Source of the DNA: Undibacterium cyanobacteriorum
Lineage (GTDB): Bacteria > Pseudomonadota > Gammaproteobacteria > Burkholderiales > Burkholderiaceae_D
Length of the DNA stretch: 64,000 nt
Direction: 5' to 3'
NCBI RefSeq assembly: GCF_031326225.1
Contig: NZ_CP133720.1
Coordinates: 2,232,001 to 2,296,000, forward strand
Every line of letters starts with the position of its first letter. Position 1 is the first letter of the stretch. A program made the translations under genes and the position numbers. This document shows, piece after piece, positions 26,978-35,990 of the stretch. Under the pieces are notes generated by a model. That model was not told the DNA's origin. It did no database searches and saw only the letters and a list, made by a program, of their open reading frames with translations.

Positions 26978-27916
26978 TCAGTTTAAAGCGATTAATTCTC
27001 CGGAACGGCCTGGCAACTCAGCCCAGTTAAGATCATGGATAGGTAATTCTTGGTCGCGCAATTGTGTGAAATACTGCCCCATAGAAACACACTGATACCC
27101 TTGTTCCGCCCAGCCGTTCAGCAATTCGATCAAGATGGGGGCGAGTTTCTGTCCTTCAAGCTCAGCGTGCATCGTAAACACATGATTTCTTGGTTCAGCT
27201 GTCAATTGCAACAAATGTTGCGCAATATTGCTTTCATCGATGACTTTCCCATCGATTTCAATGCCGAGCAACTCATCCAAAGTCGGCAAGGTGGTTGGCA
27301 TCTGAATGCAGTCGTACACATGCCCCTGGTGACGTAAGCGGTAAGGACCAGCTAGAGGGTTGGCGAGACTTCCGTCAGGCTTAAGCATGGCACGGCCGTC
27401 AGAGGCGTATTGGATCTGGTAACGATCTAATTGTGCGAAGGCTTCAGGGTTCATTTGCCATCCCGCGGCACCATAGGTCTTGGGAGGTGCCCCAAAGATT
27501 TCCTGAAAACGTTCATAGGCCAAACCCATCTGTTTACGCGTCCATTGTTCGCCACGCTTGCGGACATTGTCCTGCCAAACCACGTGATCCCAGGTATGAA
27601 TGCCACATTCAAAACCTGCACGTTTGGTGCTGCGCATTTCTTCGACACATAGCTTACCGATATCGGGGCCAGGTAGTAGAACGCCATACATCAAAGTCTT
27701 AAATCCGTAATGTTCTAGCACTGATGTGCGTGACACTTTACTGAAAAAGCCTGGGCGAAAAACGCGACGCATGGCCCAGCCAGTGTGATCTTTGCCGAGT
27801 GAAAATAGAAAAGTCGCATTGGCCTGATGTTGTTTAAGGATACGCACCAAATTCGGTACGCCTTCGCGCGTACCACGGTAAGTATCGACATCAATTTTTA
27901 AAACTATAGTTGGCAT
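26978..27916 (-). CDS. arnD: 4-deoxy-4-formamido-L-arabinose-phosphoundecaprenol deformylase ArnD
   Basis: A 312-residue polysaccharide-deacetylase (NodB-homology) protein that starts LKIDVDTYRGTREGVPNL, as ArnD does. Metal-binding His and Asp residues are in KIDVDTYRG and the GIHTWDHVVWQ motif. It removes the formyl group from undecaprenyl-phosphate-Ara4FN so that ArnT can use Ara4N. It acts at the inner-membrane surface. It is separated from the rest of the arn genes by 120 bases containing two hairpins, so it may be partly independent in expression. Confidence 0.92.
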   Translation of the reverse strand: MPTIVLKIDVDTYRGTREGVPNLVRILKQHQANATFLFSLGKDHTGWAMRRVFRPGFFSKVSRTSVLEHYGFKTLMYGVLLPGPDIGKLCVEEMRSTKRAGFECGIHTWDHVVWQDNVRKRGEQWTRKQMGLAYERFQEIFGAPPKTYGAAGWQMNPEAFAQLDRYQIQYASDGRAMLKPDGSLANPLAGPYRLRHQGHVYDCIQMPTTLPTLDELLGIEIDGKVIDESNIAQHLLQLTAEPRNHVFTMHAELEGQKLAPILIELLNGWAEQGYQCVSMGQYFTQLRDQELPIHDLNWAELPGRSGELIALN

Positions 27917-27941
27917 TGTCAGCTATATGTTTATGGGTTTT

Positions 27942-27972
27942 GAAAAAGCAAAAGCGGCCAAGCGTGGCCGCT
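27942..27972 (-). terminator. Terminator (or attenuator) between the arnA dehydrogenase gene and arnD
   Basis: On the minus strand, AGCGGCCA-CGCT-TGGCCGCT is a perfect 8-bp stem followed by TTTGCTTTTT. It lies between two genes of one pathway, so partial read-through is expected. Confidence 0.7.
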
Positions 27973-27991
27973 ACGATAGCGCAATACAATT

Positions 27992-28024
27992 GCGACGAGT
28001 TTTGAGCGTGCTCTATCTCGTCGC
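27992..28024. repeat. Second hairpin just after the arnA dehydrogenase stop
   Basis: GCGACGAG (27992-27999) pairs perfectly with CTCGTCGC (28017-28024) around a 17-base loop. No T-run follows. It may protect the 3' end of the upstream mRNA segment. Confidence 0.5.
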
Positions 28025-28036
28025 AGAGGGATCACC

Positions 28037-29077
28037 CTAGTCCATCAAGGCACGTGCTTGACTGACTTGGTCGCGATACGCATCAAAAATGTGACGCATC
28101 GCATCGCTCATTGTTGTGGTTGGCTTCCAACCGAGTTCCTCACAAGTATTTGTGATTTTGGGAACGCGATTTTTAACGTCTTGGTAGCCACCGCCGTAAT
28201 AAGCCGCAGAAGTCGTTTCAGTCAACTGAACCTTTTTCGCAGATTCTGCATACTCTGGATACTCGGCAGCCAAACTCAACATCATTTGTGCCAGTTCACG
28301 GATAGAATGATTGTTGCTTGGATTGCCGATGTTATAGATCTTGCCCGAAGCAACGCCATTCTTGTTATCGATAATGCGGACCAATGCGTCGATACCGTCG
28401 TCGATATAGGTGAAAGCACGTTTCTGTGCACCACCGTCGACCAAGGAAATATTCTCACCACGAACGATATGACCAAAGAACTGCGTCACCACGCGTGAAC
28501 TACCTTCTTTCGGTGTGTGGATAGAATCCAAGCCGGCGCCAATCCAGTTAAAAGGCCGGAACAAAGTAAAGTTCAAGCCTTCCATGCCATAGCCCCAGAT
28601 CACACGATCCATCAATTGCTTAGCGCAAGAGTAGATCCAGCGTGGTTTGTTGATTGGGCCGCAGATCAATTCAGAATTTTCTGGATCGAATTCTTCGTCG
28701 TGGCACATGCCATACACTTCAGATGTCGATGGGAACACCAAATGTTTGCCGTATTTTGCAGCAGAACGCACGATAGGGAGGTTTGCTTCGAAGTCCAATT
28801 CAAACACGCGCAATGGTTGTTTCACGTAGGTTGAAGGTGTAGCGATCGCTACCAATGGCAAGATCACATCGCACTTTTTCACATGGTATTCAACCCATTC
28901 TTTGTTGATCGTGATGTCGCCTTCAAAGAAGTGCATACGTGGATGGTTGATCAAATCGCCCAAGCGTTCGGTTTGCATATCCATACCGTAGACTTCCCAA
29001 TCCGTGGTTTCGAGAATGCGTTTAGAGAGGTGATGACCGATAAAACCATTCACGCCAAGGATAAGGACTTTTTTCAT
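28037..29077 (-). CDS. arnA: UDP-glucuronic acid oxidative decarboxylase (ArnA C-terminal domain as a separate gene)
   Basis: A 346-residue extended SDR/epimerase-family protein with the NAD motif LILGVNGFIGHHL. Residues typical of ArnA decarboxylase are visible: Ser-Glu in PSTSEVYGMC, YxxxK in YSCAKQLMD and the Arg in KRAFTYIDDGIDAL. It converts UDP-glucuronate to UDP-4-keto-pentose, the first committed step to L-Ara4N. In E. coli this is the C-terminal half of the bifunctional ArnA; here it is a separate gene, 138 bases downstream of the formyltransferase half. No UDP-glucose dehydrogenase gene is in the window. Confidence 0.92.
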   Translation of the reverse strand: MKKVLILGVNGFIGHHLSKRILETTDWEVYGMDMQTERLGDLINHPRMHFFEGDITINKEWVEYHVKKCDVILPLVAIATPSTYVKQPLRVFELDFEANLPIVRSAAKYGKHLVFPSTSEVYGMCHDEEFDPENSELICGPINKPRWIYSCAKQLMDRVIWGYGMEGLNFTLFRPFNWIGAGLDSIHTPKEGSSRVVTQFFGHIVRGENISLVDGGAQKRAFTYIDDGIDALVRIIDNKNGVASGKIYNIGNPSNNHSIRELAQMMLSLAAEYPEYAESAKKVQLTETTSAAYYGGGYQDVKNRVPKITNTCEELGWKPTTTMSDAMRHIFDAYRDQVSQARALMD

Positions 29078-29215
29078 AGTATTTTCTCTTTGTAGATAGC
29101 TGAAGACTGTAAAGCAGCATCTAAGAATTAAGTGACTAACACACTAGATAATTCGCTCCGCTGATAAAGGCAGACCACTTTCGAGATTCTGGTCGAAGTA
29201 CTCTCAGTGAGACGC

Positions 29216-30136
29216 TTACGAAGCGAAGTAAGATTTAATTTCTTCGATGCTTAATGTTTTGTTATTGTTCTGTAGCGCTAGGACACGAATGGCCTTGCCA
29301 TCCCCACAGATTCCAAAAACGCTATTATCCACTACAGATATGCCTTGGGGCAAATTTGACGGCAATTTAGATGGATTTGTCGCATACAATCGTGCTTTTT
29401 CGATAATAAATCGCTGTCCGGCATGATCGAAAAAAGCACCAGGGTAGGGTGGAGCGACCGCGCGATGGAGGTTGTACACTTCGTTGGCAGGCTTGGACCA
29501 GTCGATGCGACCATCTTCTGGTTTGCGACCACCAAAATAGCTTCCCTTACTCAGGTCGTTTGGCGTACGTGTCGGAGAACCAGTAAGTATGCCAGGCAAT
29601 GCTTGCCACAATACCTGCTCAGCTGCGACCGTCAACTTTCCAAAGACTTCGAAGGCAGTGTCATCCGGCAAAATGGGGACAGCAATTTGGCTGATGATCG
29701 CTCCCGCATCAGGTTTGACCGTCATTTCATGCAGTGTTGCGCCTGTCTCTGTTTCTCCGTGCAAGACCGCCCAATTGACTGGAACGCGACCACGATACTT
29801 TGGCAACAAGGAGCCATGCAAGTTGTACGCGCCGTGCTTCGCCACGCTTAAAATTTCTGCAGACAGCATGTTGCGATAATAAAAGCTAAAAAAGAAATCA
29901 GCGTCGATGGCGCGTAGTTGTTCAACGAATTCTGGCGTATTCGGGTTCTCTGGGGTGACACGAGGAATGCCATGCTCTTCGCACAAAGCGGCAACTGATT
30001 CAAACCAAATGCTCTCGTTGGGATTATCTTCGTGGCTAACGACGAGTTTAATGTCGACGCCCTGAGCCAAAAGGGATTTAATGCCGCGAACACCGACGCT
30101 ATGGTAGGCGAAAACGACTGCGCTACGTTTATGCAT
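29216..30136 (-). CDS. arnA: UDP-L-Ara4N formyltransferase (ArnA N-terminal domain as a separate gene)
   Basis: A 306-residue formyltransferase, matching the length of the E. coli ArnA N-terminal domain. The catalytic Asn-His pair is in NLHGSLLPKYRGRVPVNW, and the Asp in TVKPDAGAII. It uses N10-formyl-tetrahydrofolate to formylate UDP-L-Ara4N before transfer to undecaprenyl phosphate by ArnC. Its start overlaps the end of arnC by 8 bases, so translation is coupled. Because the decarboxylase half is separate, the hexameric bifunctional ArnA would have to be replaced by two proteins. Confidence 0.92.
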   Translation of the reverse strand: MHKRSAVVFAYHSVGVRGIKSLLAQGVDIKLVVSHEDNPNESIWFESVAALCEEHGIPRVTPENPNTPEFVEQLRAIDADFFFSFYYRNMLSAEILSVAKHGAYNLHGSLLPKYRGRVPVNWAVLHGETETGATLHEMTVKPDAGAIISQIAVPILPDDTAFEVFGKLTVAAEQVLWQALPGILTGSPTRTPNDLSKGSYFGGRKPEDGRIDWSKPANEVYNLHRAVAPPYPGAFFDHAGQRFIIEKARLYATNPSKLPSNLPQGISVVDNSVFGICGDGKAIRVLALQNNNKTLSIEEIKSYFAS

Positions 30137-31112
30137 GTTCAGTCATTTCCGAAGCTGCATTCGCAGTCGCATGCTTCTCTTCGAGTATGGTCTGGACCAC
30201 GAAACGTGGACGACCTTGTACTTGCTGATAAATCCGTCCGACGTACTCGCCAAGTAAGCCAATACCAAACAAGATCACGCCCATCATGAAGAAGGCAATC
30301 GCGAACAAAGTGAACAAACCTTCCGCTTCTGCGCCCAAGAAAAAGCGGCGTATCAACAACAGCACCACGAGAGCGCCAGAGAGTCCGGAGATCGCCATAC
30401 CTAGCATCGAAAAGATCTGCAAAGGCATGATGGAAAAGCCCGTCATCAAATCAAAATTCAGACGGATCAAGCTATAGAACGAATACTTCGATTCGCCAGC
30501 ACTGCGTTCTTCGTGTTCGACTACGATTTCGGTAGGTTTGCGAGCAAAAGTGTAGGCAAGGGCTGGCACAAACGTGTTGACTTCTGAGCATTGATTGATC
30601 AAGTCAATAACGTTGCGACCGTAAGCACGCAGCATATTGCCTTGATCGGTAATTTTGATCCGCGTAATTTTTTCACGGATGCGGTTCATGGCCTTAGACA
30701 AGTAGGTACGCCACGCAGCATCTTGACGCTTACGACGAATCGAACCGACGTAGTCATAACCTTCATGCATCTTGTCGACTAATGCGCCAATTTCCTCTGG
30801 CGGGTTTTGCAAATCAGCATCCAAGGTCACCACGATATTGCCGCGACTCGCTTTAAAACCAGCCAAGATGGCCATATGCTGGCCGTAATTGCCGTTGAAA
30901 AGAACGACGCGTGTGACGTCTGGACGGGCGCGAAATTGGTCTGCCAAAATTTCAGCGGAACGGTCACGGCTTCCATCATTGACAAACACTACTTCGTAGC
31001 TAATCGAGCGCGCCGCTAATGCGTCGAGCGCAGGGTAAAGTCGCGTGAAGAGGTTATTGAGTCCGGCTTCTTCGTTGTAAACGGGAATGACGACAGAAAG
31101 TTCTGGTTGCAT
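30129..31112 (-). CDS. arnC: Undecaprenyl-phosphate 4-deoxy-4-formamido-L-arabinose transferase ArnC
   Basis: A 327-residue GT2-family membrane glycosyltransferase. The N-terminal catalytic domain has SVVIPVYNEEAGL, FVNDGSRD and VTLDADLQNPPEE (the DXD-type site). Two transmembrane helices lie near residues 235-300. It transfers formylated L-Ara4N from UDP to undecaprenyl phosphate at the cytoplasmic face. It lies between arnB (11-base gap) and the formyltransferase gene (8-base overlap) in the arn operon. Related DPM1-like transferases look similar, but the surrounding arn genes decide the call. Confidence 0.93.
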   Translation of the reverse strand: MQPELSVVIPVYNEEAGLNNLFTRLYPALDALAARSISYEVVFVNDGSRDRSAEILADQFRARPDVTRVVLFNGNYGQHMAILAGFKASRGNIVVTLDADLQNPPEEIGALVDKMHEGYDYVGSIRRKRQDAAWRTYLSKAMNRIREKITRIKITDQGNMLRAYGRNVIDLINQCSEVNTFVPALAYTFARKPTEIVVEHEERSAGESKYSFYSLIRLNFDLMTGFSIMPLQIFSMLGMAISGLSGALVVLLLIRRFFLGAEAEGLFTLFAIAFFMMGVILFGIGLLGEYVGRIYQQVQGRPRFVVQTILEEKHATANAASEMTEHA

Positions 31113-31123
31113 TTGAGTCTACG

Positions 31124-32257
31124 TTAAAAAGATGAAAGGCAGGATTTTACCTCAGCCACCACACGTTCAACATCGTTTTCTGTCATTGACGGGAACAATG
31201 GTAGGGTGACAATTTGCTTGCCTATACGTTCAGCAACTGGGAACATGCCTTCGGTGAAACCGCGTTGACGATACAAACTAAACAAGTGAATCGCACGATA
31301 GTGATAGCCAAGACCAATGCCGCGATCGAGCATTTTTTGCATGAAGCTCGCGCGTTCAACTCGTTCTGGTAGAACCACATGGAACATATGCCAGTTCGAG
31401 TTTTCAAAATCAGCTACCGGCAACTCCGCTCCAGTGTCCGCGTCGAATTGCTGGCCAAAACAGGTGAAGTAGTGGCGAGCGAGTGCAGCGCGTTTTTGGT
31501 TGAATTCCTCGAGGCGCTTCATCTGGCCGAGTCCAATTGCTGCCGCGATGTCCGTCATGTTGTACTTGCCACCGAGGACTTCTACATCAATACCATCAAG
31601 CCCAGACCGCACCACGCCTTGCAGGCGGTATTTTTCCGCGAGTTTGGCTTCCTCTTCGTTATTCAGGACCAAGCAACCGCCTTCGCCTGTCATGATGTTT
31701 TTATTGACTTGGAAGCTGAATGAGGCGAAATCGCCGAAGGCGCCGATACGCTTACCTTTCCATGTCGACCCAATTGCTTGCGCAGCATCTTCAACCACAC
31801 GGAGTTGATGTTTTTGTGCCAGGGCATAGAGCTGATCCATATCGCATGGTAGACCGCACATATGCACTGGAATAATCGCTTTAGTTCTTGGTGTGATAGC
31901 TGCTTCCAATTTATTGAGATCAATATTATGTGTTTTAGGATCAATATCAACGAAGACTGGGGTTGCGCCAGTCTCGATCACGACGTTGGCGGTGGCCACC
32001 CAAGAGTTTGGCGTCGTGATGACCTCATCACCTTCACCAATGCCCGCGATACGCAAGGCGATTTCCATGGTGCAGGTGCCCGAATTGAAGGTGCGTACTG
32101 GACGCCCACCAAAATATTCGCTTAGCTGCGCTTCGAATTCCTTTACACGTGGACCGCTAGTCAACCAGCCTGAACGCAAGACATCTGCTACCGCACTGAT
32201 GGTTTCTTCGTCGACAGTGGGCTTAGTAAATGGTAAAAAAGCCGGAGTTGCGCTCAT
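31124..32257 (-). CDS. arnB: UDP-4-amino-4-deoxy-L-arabinose--oxoglutarate aminotransferase ArnB
   Basis: A 377-residue DegT/DnrJ/EryC1-type aminotransferase. The PLP-binding Lys is in SFQVNKNIMTGEGG, and the Asp-Ala-Ala-Gln-Ala motif (EDAAQAIGS) is present. The ATG at 32257 gives the usual MSATPAFLPFTKPTVDEE beginning; a longer in-frame start extends into arnT and is rejected. It transfers an amino group from glutamate to the 4-keto pentose. Within the operon it lies between arnT and arnC. Confidence 0.92.
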   Translation of the reverse strand: MSATPAFLPFTKPTVDEETISAVADVLRSGWLTSGPRVKEFEAQLSEYFGGRPVRTFNSGTCTMEIALRIAGIGEGDEVITTPNSWVATANVVIETGATPVFVDIDPKTHNIDLNKLEAAITPRTKAIIPVHMCGLPCDMDQLYALAQKHQLRVVEDAAQAIGSTWKGKRIGAFGDFASFSFQVNKNIMTGEGGCLVLNNEEEAKLAEKYRLQGVVRSGLDGIDVEVLGGKYNMTDIAAAIGLGQMKRLEEFNQKRAALARHYFTCFGQQFDADTGAELPVADFENSNWHMFHVVLPERVERASFMQKMLDRGIGLGYHYRAIHLFSLYRQRGFTEGMFPVAERIGKQIVTLPLFPSMTENDVERVVAEVKSCLSSF

Positions 32258-32288
32258 AGTGATTTCTCGCTCACAGTAAATTGTTGAA

Positions 32289-33995
32289 TCATTTTGTAGA
32301 TACAGCATTCAAGTTGCTATTGCTATGGACCGGGAGCGCAATAATCACGCGCTTAGGATCTTCGCCAATAACACGCATGGGTACTGCTTGTGCTTGCAGA
32401 TCTTGGTACACAGCTGGACTGAGGAAAGCCACTGCGGATTTGTTTTGCTCTGCCATGGCGCGCCACTTCAAAATGAAATCGCTGCGTTTAGGGATCCAAA
32501 GTTCAGGTTGAATACTCAATCCAAATTGCATTTCGTCTGGGTGCTCAACCAAGATGGTGGTACGTCGCAAATAGAATGGGAGTGATTGTTCATAGCGTCC
32601 AACCGCAAAAATCGGCGTATCACTTTTCAACTCAGCATTAATAGCCGGCAAATGATAGACGCCAGCGCTATATTTGCCCCATTGATCATGACCGATGAAC
32701 ACGACTTGTCCCGCTAGATACGCTGACAATGCAAGAACCAAAGTACTCGTGTCACGGCGCTTCGTCACTAACAGGAAGGCCACAATGCCACCGATCAATG
32801 CAATAACTGCTGCGGCGATTGCCCAAGGTTCCATCGCTACATAGAAATCATTCTCGTAAGCGTGCTTGGCTAAATTGGAGATCTTGGGTGCAAAAGCAAG
32901 GGATGCAGCTCCAATCAAGACCATTAATGCCGCATTCAAACGCAAATGGAGTACGCTTAATTTTTCCAAAGCGACCGCAATCAGCAAAGCCAGCGCTGGA
33001 AAGATCGGCAAGATGTAGGACGGCAGTTTTGAGCCGGAAATACTAAAGAAAAAGAAGATGAAAGCAGCCCATAAGATCAGCATTTTCTTCGGCTGAAATT
33101 TGCTATCTTCGGCTTTCAGGGCGTTGAACGCGCTTTGGAATAGTAAGCCGAGCCAAGGCACGATCCCAATAATAAGCAAAGGAACGAAGTAATACCAAGC
33201 GCCGCCGCGCTTGTGCACTGTGCTGGTAAAACGTTGAAAGTGCTCGTGGATAAAGAAGAAATGGGGGTGCTCAGGATTCGCCTGCCATACCAAAATAAAC
33301 CAAGGGACAGTGATTGCAAAAAATAGGAGCAAACCCTTGCCCATATGGAGGCGTAGCCACAACCCGAAATCGCGCGTCCATAGGGTGTAAAGAACCAATA
33401 CCGCACCAGGCAAAACAAAACCAATTAAGCCTTTTGACATGGTCGCCAAAGCCATACCTGCCCAGCACCACAGCATATAATTTCGCCGTTCTTGTTCACT
33501 AGCGCCATCGCGTTGGGCAATCAACAGACCACACAAAGCAATTGTCATCATGCCGGAGAGGCCCATATCGAGGGTGTTAATGTGACCCATGGCTGCCCAA
33601 TAAAAGCTTGATCCTAGAATCAAGCTGGTGACAATCGCTACCCGACGTCCGTAAATCTTGAAGGCGGCGAGGGCGGTGAAAGCGATGCCGATTAAGCCGC
33701 ACAGGCCGGTCCACAAGCGAGCTTGCCAATCTCCCAAACCAAACAAACTGAAAGTGATGGCATTCATCCAGTTTTGCAAAGGTGGTTTTTCGAAGTACTT
33801 AATGCCATTTAAACGCAAGGTGATCCAATCACCTGTGGCCACCATTTCACGGGCCATTTCAGCATAGCGACCTTCATCGGTGGGGACCAAGGTGCGAATA
33901 CCGAGCATGTAAAACCAAACCGCTAAAAAGACTATGAGGACAGCCCACATCAAGCGTTTAGAGTCATAGGGAGAATTGCTGTGCAGATATGTCAT
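32289..33995 (-). CDS. arnT: Undecaprenyl-phosphate alpha-L-Ara4N:lipid A transferase, ArnT/GT83-type
   Basis: A 568-residue protein with about 12 hydrophobic helices. The first periplasmic loop has the PTDEGRYAEMAREM motif typical of PMT/ArnT glycosyltransferases (catalytic Asp-Glu), followed by YFEKPPLQNWM. It adds L-Ara4N from the undecaprenyl carrier to lipid A phosphates on the periplasmic side, lowering negative charge and binding of polymyxin. Its ATG overlaps the stop of the upstream Mth938-like gene (ATGA). No arnE or arnF flippase gene is adjacent. A broader-specificity lipid A or glycan transferase is the alternative. Confidence 0.88.
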   Translation of the reverse strand: MTYLHSNSPYDSKRLMWAVLIVFLAVWFYMLGIRTLVPTDEGRYAEMAREMVATGDWITLRLNGIKYFEKPPLQNWMNAITFSLFGLGDWQARLWTGLCGLIGIAFTALAAFKIYGRRVAIVTSLILGSSFYWAAMGHINTLDMGLSGMMTIALCGLLIAQRDGASEQERRNYMLWCWAGMALATMSKGLIGFVLPGAVLVLYTLWTRDFGLWLRLHMGKGLLLFFAITVPWFILVWQANPEHPHFFFIHEHFQRFTSTVHKRGGAWYYFVPLLIIGIVPWLGLLFQSAFNALKAEDSKFQPKKMLILWAAFIFFFFSISGSKLPSYILPIFPALALLIAVALEKLSVLHLRLNAALMVLIGAASLAFAPKISNLAKHAYENDFYVAMEPWAIAAAVIALIGGIVAFLLVTKRRDTSTLVLALSAYLAGQVVFIGHDQWGKYSAGVYHLPAINAELKSDTPIFAVGRYEQSLPFYLRRTTILVEHPDEMQFGLSIQPELWIPKRSDFILKWRAMAEQNKSAVAFLSPAVYQDLQAQAVPMRVIGEDPKRVIIALPVHSNSNLNAVSTK

Positions 33996-34369
33996 TGCAG
34001 CTCCAATATCAACGCGAGGGCGACTTTGCGCCCTTCAGCCATCAGGATGTTGTAGGTTCGGCAGGCGGCTTGATTGTCCATGCATTCAACGCCTTTGTGT
34101 TGATGCGTCAAGCTCGTGATGAGTTTAGGATGAATAAATCGTTGCTTCTTGCCCGTTCCTAGAATCACAACATCAGGTTCCAAAGCCGCGATCGTTTCAA
34201 AATCCTCGGCAGCAAGCTTATCAAAGGATTTAACTGGCCACACTACGGGTGCCTGTTCAGGCAAGACTATTAAGCTATGGTCGTAACGAATCAGATTAAA
34301 TTCGACGCCTGAATCATCGTAGGCGGTTACGGTTTGATACTGCTGTGTATTGGTCGAATGAAGTTTCAT
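33992..34369 (-). CDS. Mth938/DUF498-like domain protein
   Basis: A 125-residue small soluble protein with the Mth938-like pattern: SLIVLPEQAPVVWP, FETIAALEPDVVILGTGK and a C-terminal helix ARTYNIL-type segment (CRTYNILMAEGRKVALALI). The family (NDUFAF3/DUF498) is linked to respiratory complex I assembly in mitochondria but is not characterised in bacteria. It is the first gene of the arn transcript, with its stop overlapping the arnT start, which is an unexpected partner for lipid A modification. Its start is about 340 bases from the divergent aminotransferase gene. Confidence 0.82.
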   Translation of the reverse strand: MKLHSTNTQQYQTVTAYDDSGVEFNLIRYDHSLIVLPEQAPVVWPVKSFDKLAAEDFETIAALEPDVVILGTGKKQRFIHPKLITSLTHQHKGVECMDNQAACRTYNILMAEGRKVALALILELQ

Positions 34370-34708
34370 TAGTCATACATGTGCAAGAAAAGTCGGCGCA
34401 TTGTATCGTTTTTCTACTCTTTCCTCCAAACATCGTTCGATTTAACTTCAAAGAGATTTGCTGCGGTGATTTTTCACTTTTACTGACATTAATTGTGCAC
34501 TTATTGATGCCTATCCTCACGAAACGAATCATCGCCTTAAAATTTCCTAAAAAAATTTGGCGAAACGCATTGATAAAACAGCAGGCTTTGGGCACAATGG
34601 TTCGTTCGGCAGTGCAGCATTTTGAGAGTTCCTCGGTTGATATCTTCGAGTGATGAGAATTTAAACTATTCAAATTGATCACACATCTATTTTTTTGAAA
34701 GCAGCATC
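34370..34708. other. Intergenic region between the arn operon and the aminotransferase gene
   Basis: About 340 bases separating divergent transcription units. No supported coding sequence, strong hairpin or clear consensus promoter was found, although both promoters must be here. The part before the aminotransferase gene is AT-rich. Short ORFs on both strands lack ribosome-binding sites and family resemblance. Confidence 0.4.
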
Positions 34709-35953
34709 GTGCGCCAGATTCAGAAATCACAAAAACTTGCAGACGTTTGTTATGACATCCGTGGACCTGTGCTTGAAAAAGCCAAGCAGATGGAAGAGGA
34801 AGGTCAGAAAATTATTAAATTAAACATCGGCAACTTAGCCGTGTTTAATTTCGGTCCGCCCGATGAAATCGTGCAAGACATGATTTTGAATATGCAAAAT
34901 GCTGCCGGCTATACCGACTCGAAAGGGATGTTCGCTCCGCGTAAAGCGATTATGCATTACACGCAAGAGAAAAAAATTCGCGGCGTGACGATCGAGGACA
35001 TCTATATTGGCAATGGCGCATCCGAGTTGATCGTGATGGGTATGAATGCCTTACTGAATACGGGCGATGAGGTTCTCGTCCCTGCGCCAGACTACCCCTT
35101 GTGGACCGCTGCGGTAAGCCTTTCAGGTGGTAAGCCTGTGCACTACGTCTGCGACGAGTCAGCGGATTGGATGCCCGACATCGAAGATATCAAGCGCAAG
35201 ATCACGCCTAAAACTAAGGCGATTGTTGTGATCAATCCTAATAATCCAACGGGTGCACTTTATCCAGTGGAAGTATTGCAGCAAATTGTTGACCTCGCGC
35301 GTGAGCATCAATTAATCGTGTTTGCCGATGAAATTTACGATAAGACTTTATACGACGATGCGGAGCACGTATCGATTGCTTCACTCGCGGATGACGTTTT
35401 ATTCTTGACCCTGAATGGACTCTCAAAGAATTATCGGTCTTGTGGCTACCGAGCCGGGTGGATGGTGATCTCTGGCGAGAAACGCTATGCGAAAGACTAT
35501 ATCGAAGGCTTGAACATGCTGGCTTCGATGCGTTTGTGCTCGAATGCCCCTGGTCAATTTGCGATCCAAACGGCACTCGGCGGCTACCAAAGCATTAAAG
35601 ATTTAGTCGCTCCTGGCGGCAGGTTGTGCAAGCAGCGCGATCTCGCTCATCGTTTATTGACGGCGTTACCAGGTGTTTCTTGCGTGAAGCCGAAAGCGGC
35701 TTTGTATATGTTCCCCAAATTGGATCCTGAGATCTATCCGATCAAAGATGATCAGGAATTCATTCAAGAATTGCTGGTAGAGCAGCGCGTTTTGTTGGTG
35801 CAAGGTTCGGGTTTTAATTGGATCGCGCCAGACCACTTCCGCGTGGTGTTCTTACCGAATACAGATGATTTGACCGATGCAATTGGTCGCATCGCGGCTT
35901 TCTTAGAGAATTATCGTCGGCGTCACGGTACCGGCGAATTTGCAGTGAAGTAG
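34709..35953 (+). CDS. alaA: AlaA-like PLP-dependent aminotransferase (glutamate-pyruvate type)
   Basis: A 414-residue class I aminotransferase starting at a GTG, giving MRQIQKSQKLADVCYDIRGP, which matches the AlaA-type N-terminus closely. Key residues visible are NPNNPTGALYP, DEIYDKTLYD and the PLP Lys in NGLSKNYRSCGYRAGWM. AlaA forms alanine from pyruvate and glutamate. In Burkholderiales a gene of this kind often precedes hom, as here (37-base gap), so the pair is likely cotranscribed. Gene symbol is by similarity to the E. coli protein; other substrates are possible. Confidence 0.85.
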   Translation: MRQIQKSQKLADVCYDIRGPVLEKAKQMEEEGQKIIKLNIGNLAVFNFGPPDEIVQDMILNMQNAAGYTDSKGMFAPRKAIMHYTQEKKIRGVTIEDIYIGNGASELIVMGMNALLNTGDEVLVPAPDYPLWTAAVSLSGGKPVHYVCDESADWMPDIEDIKRKITPKTKAIVVINPNNPTGALYPVEVLQQIVDLAREHQLIVFADEIYDKTLYDDAEHVSIASLADDVLFLTLNGLSKNYRSCGYRAGWMVISGEKRYAKDYIEGLNMLASMRLCSNAPGQFAIQTALGGYQSIKDLVAPGGRLCKQRDLAHRLLTALPGVSCVKPKAALYMFPKLDPEIYPIKDDQEFIQELLVEQRVLLVQGSGFNWIAPDHFRVVFLPNTDDLTDAIGRIAAFLENYRRRHGTGEFAVK

Positions 35954-35990
35954 TCTATTATTTTTCAATTTTTATCGAGTAAAAACGTTT

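Noticed and set aside
34314..34730. ORFs on both strands in the gap between the Mth938-like gene and the aminotransferase gene
   Set aside because: Cys/Asn/Lys-rich translations without start signals; they overlap the starts of real genes.
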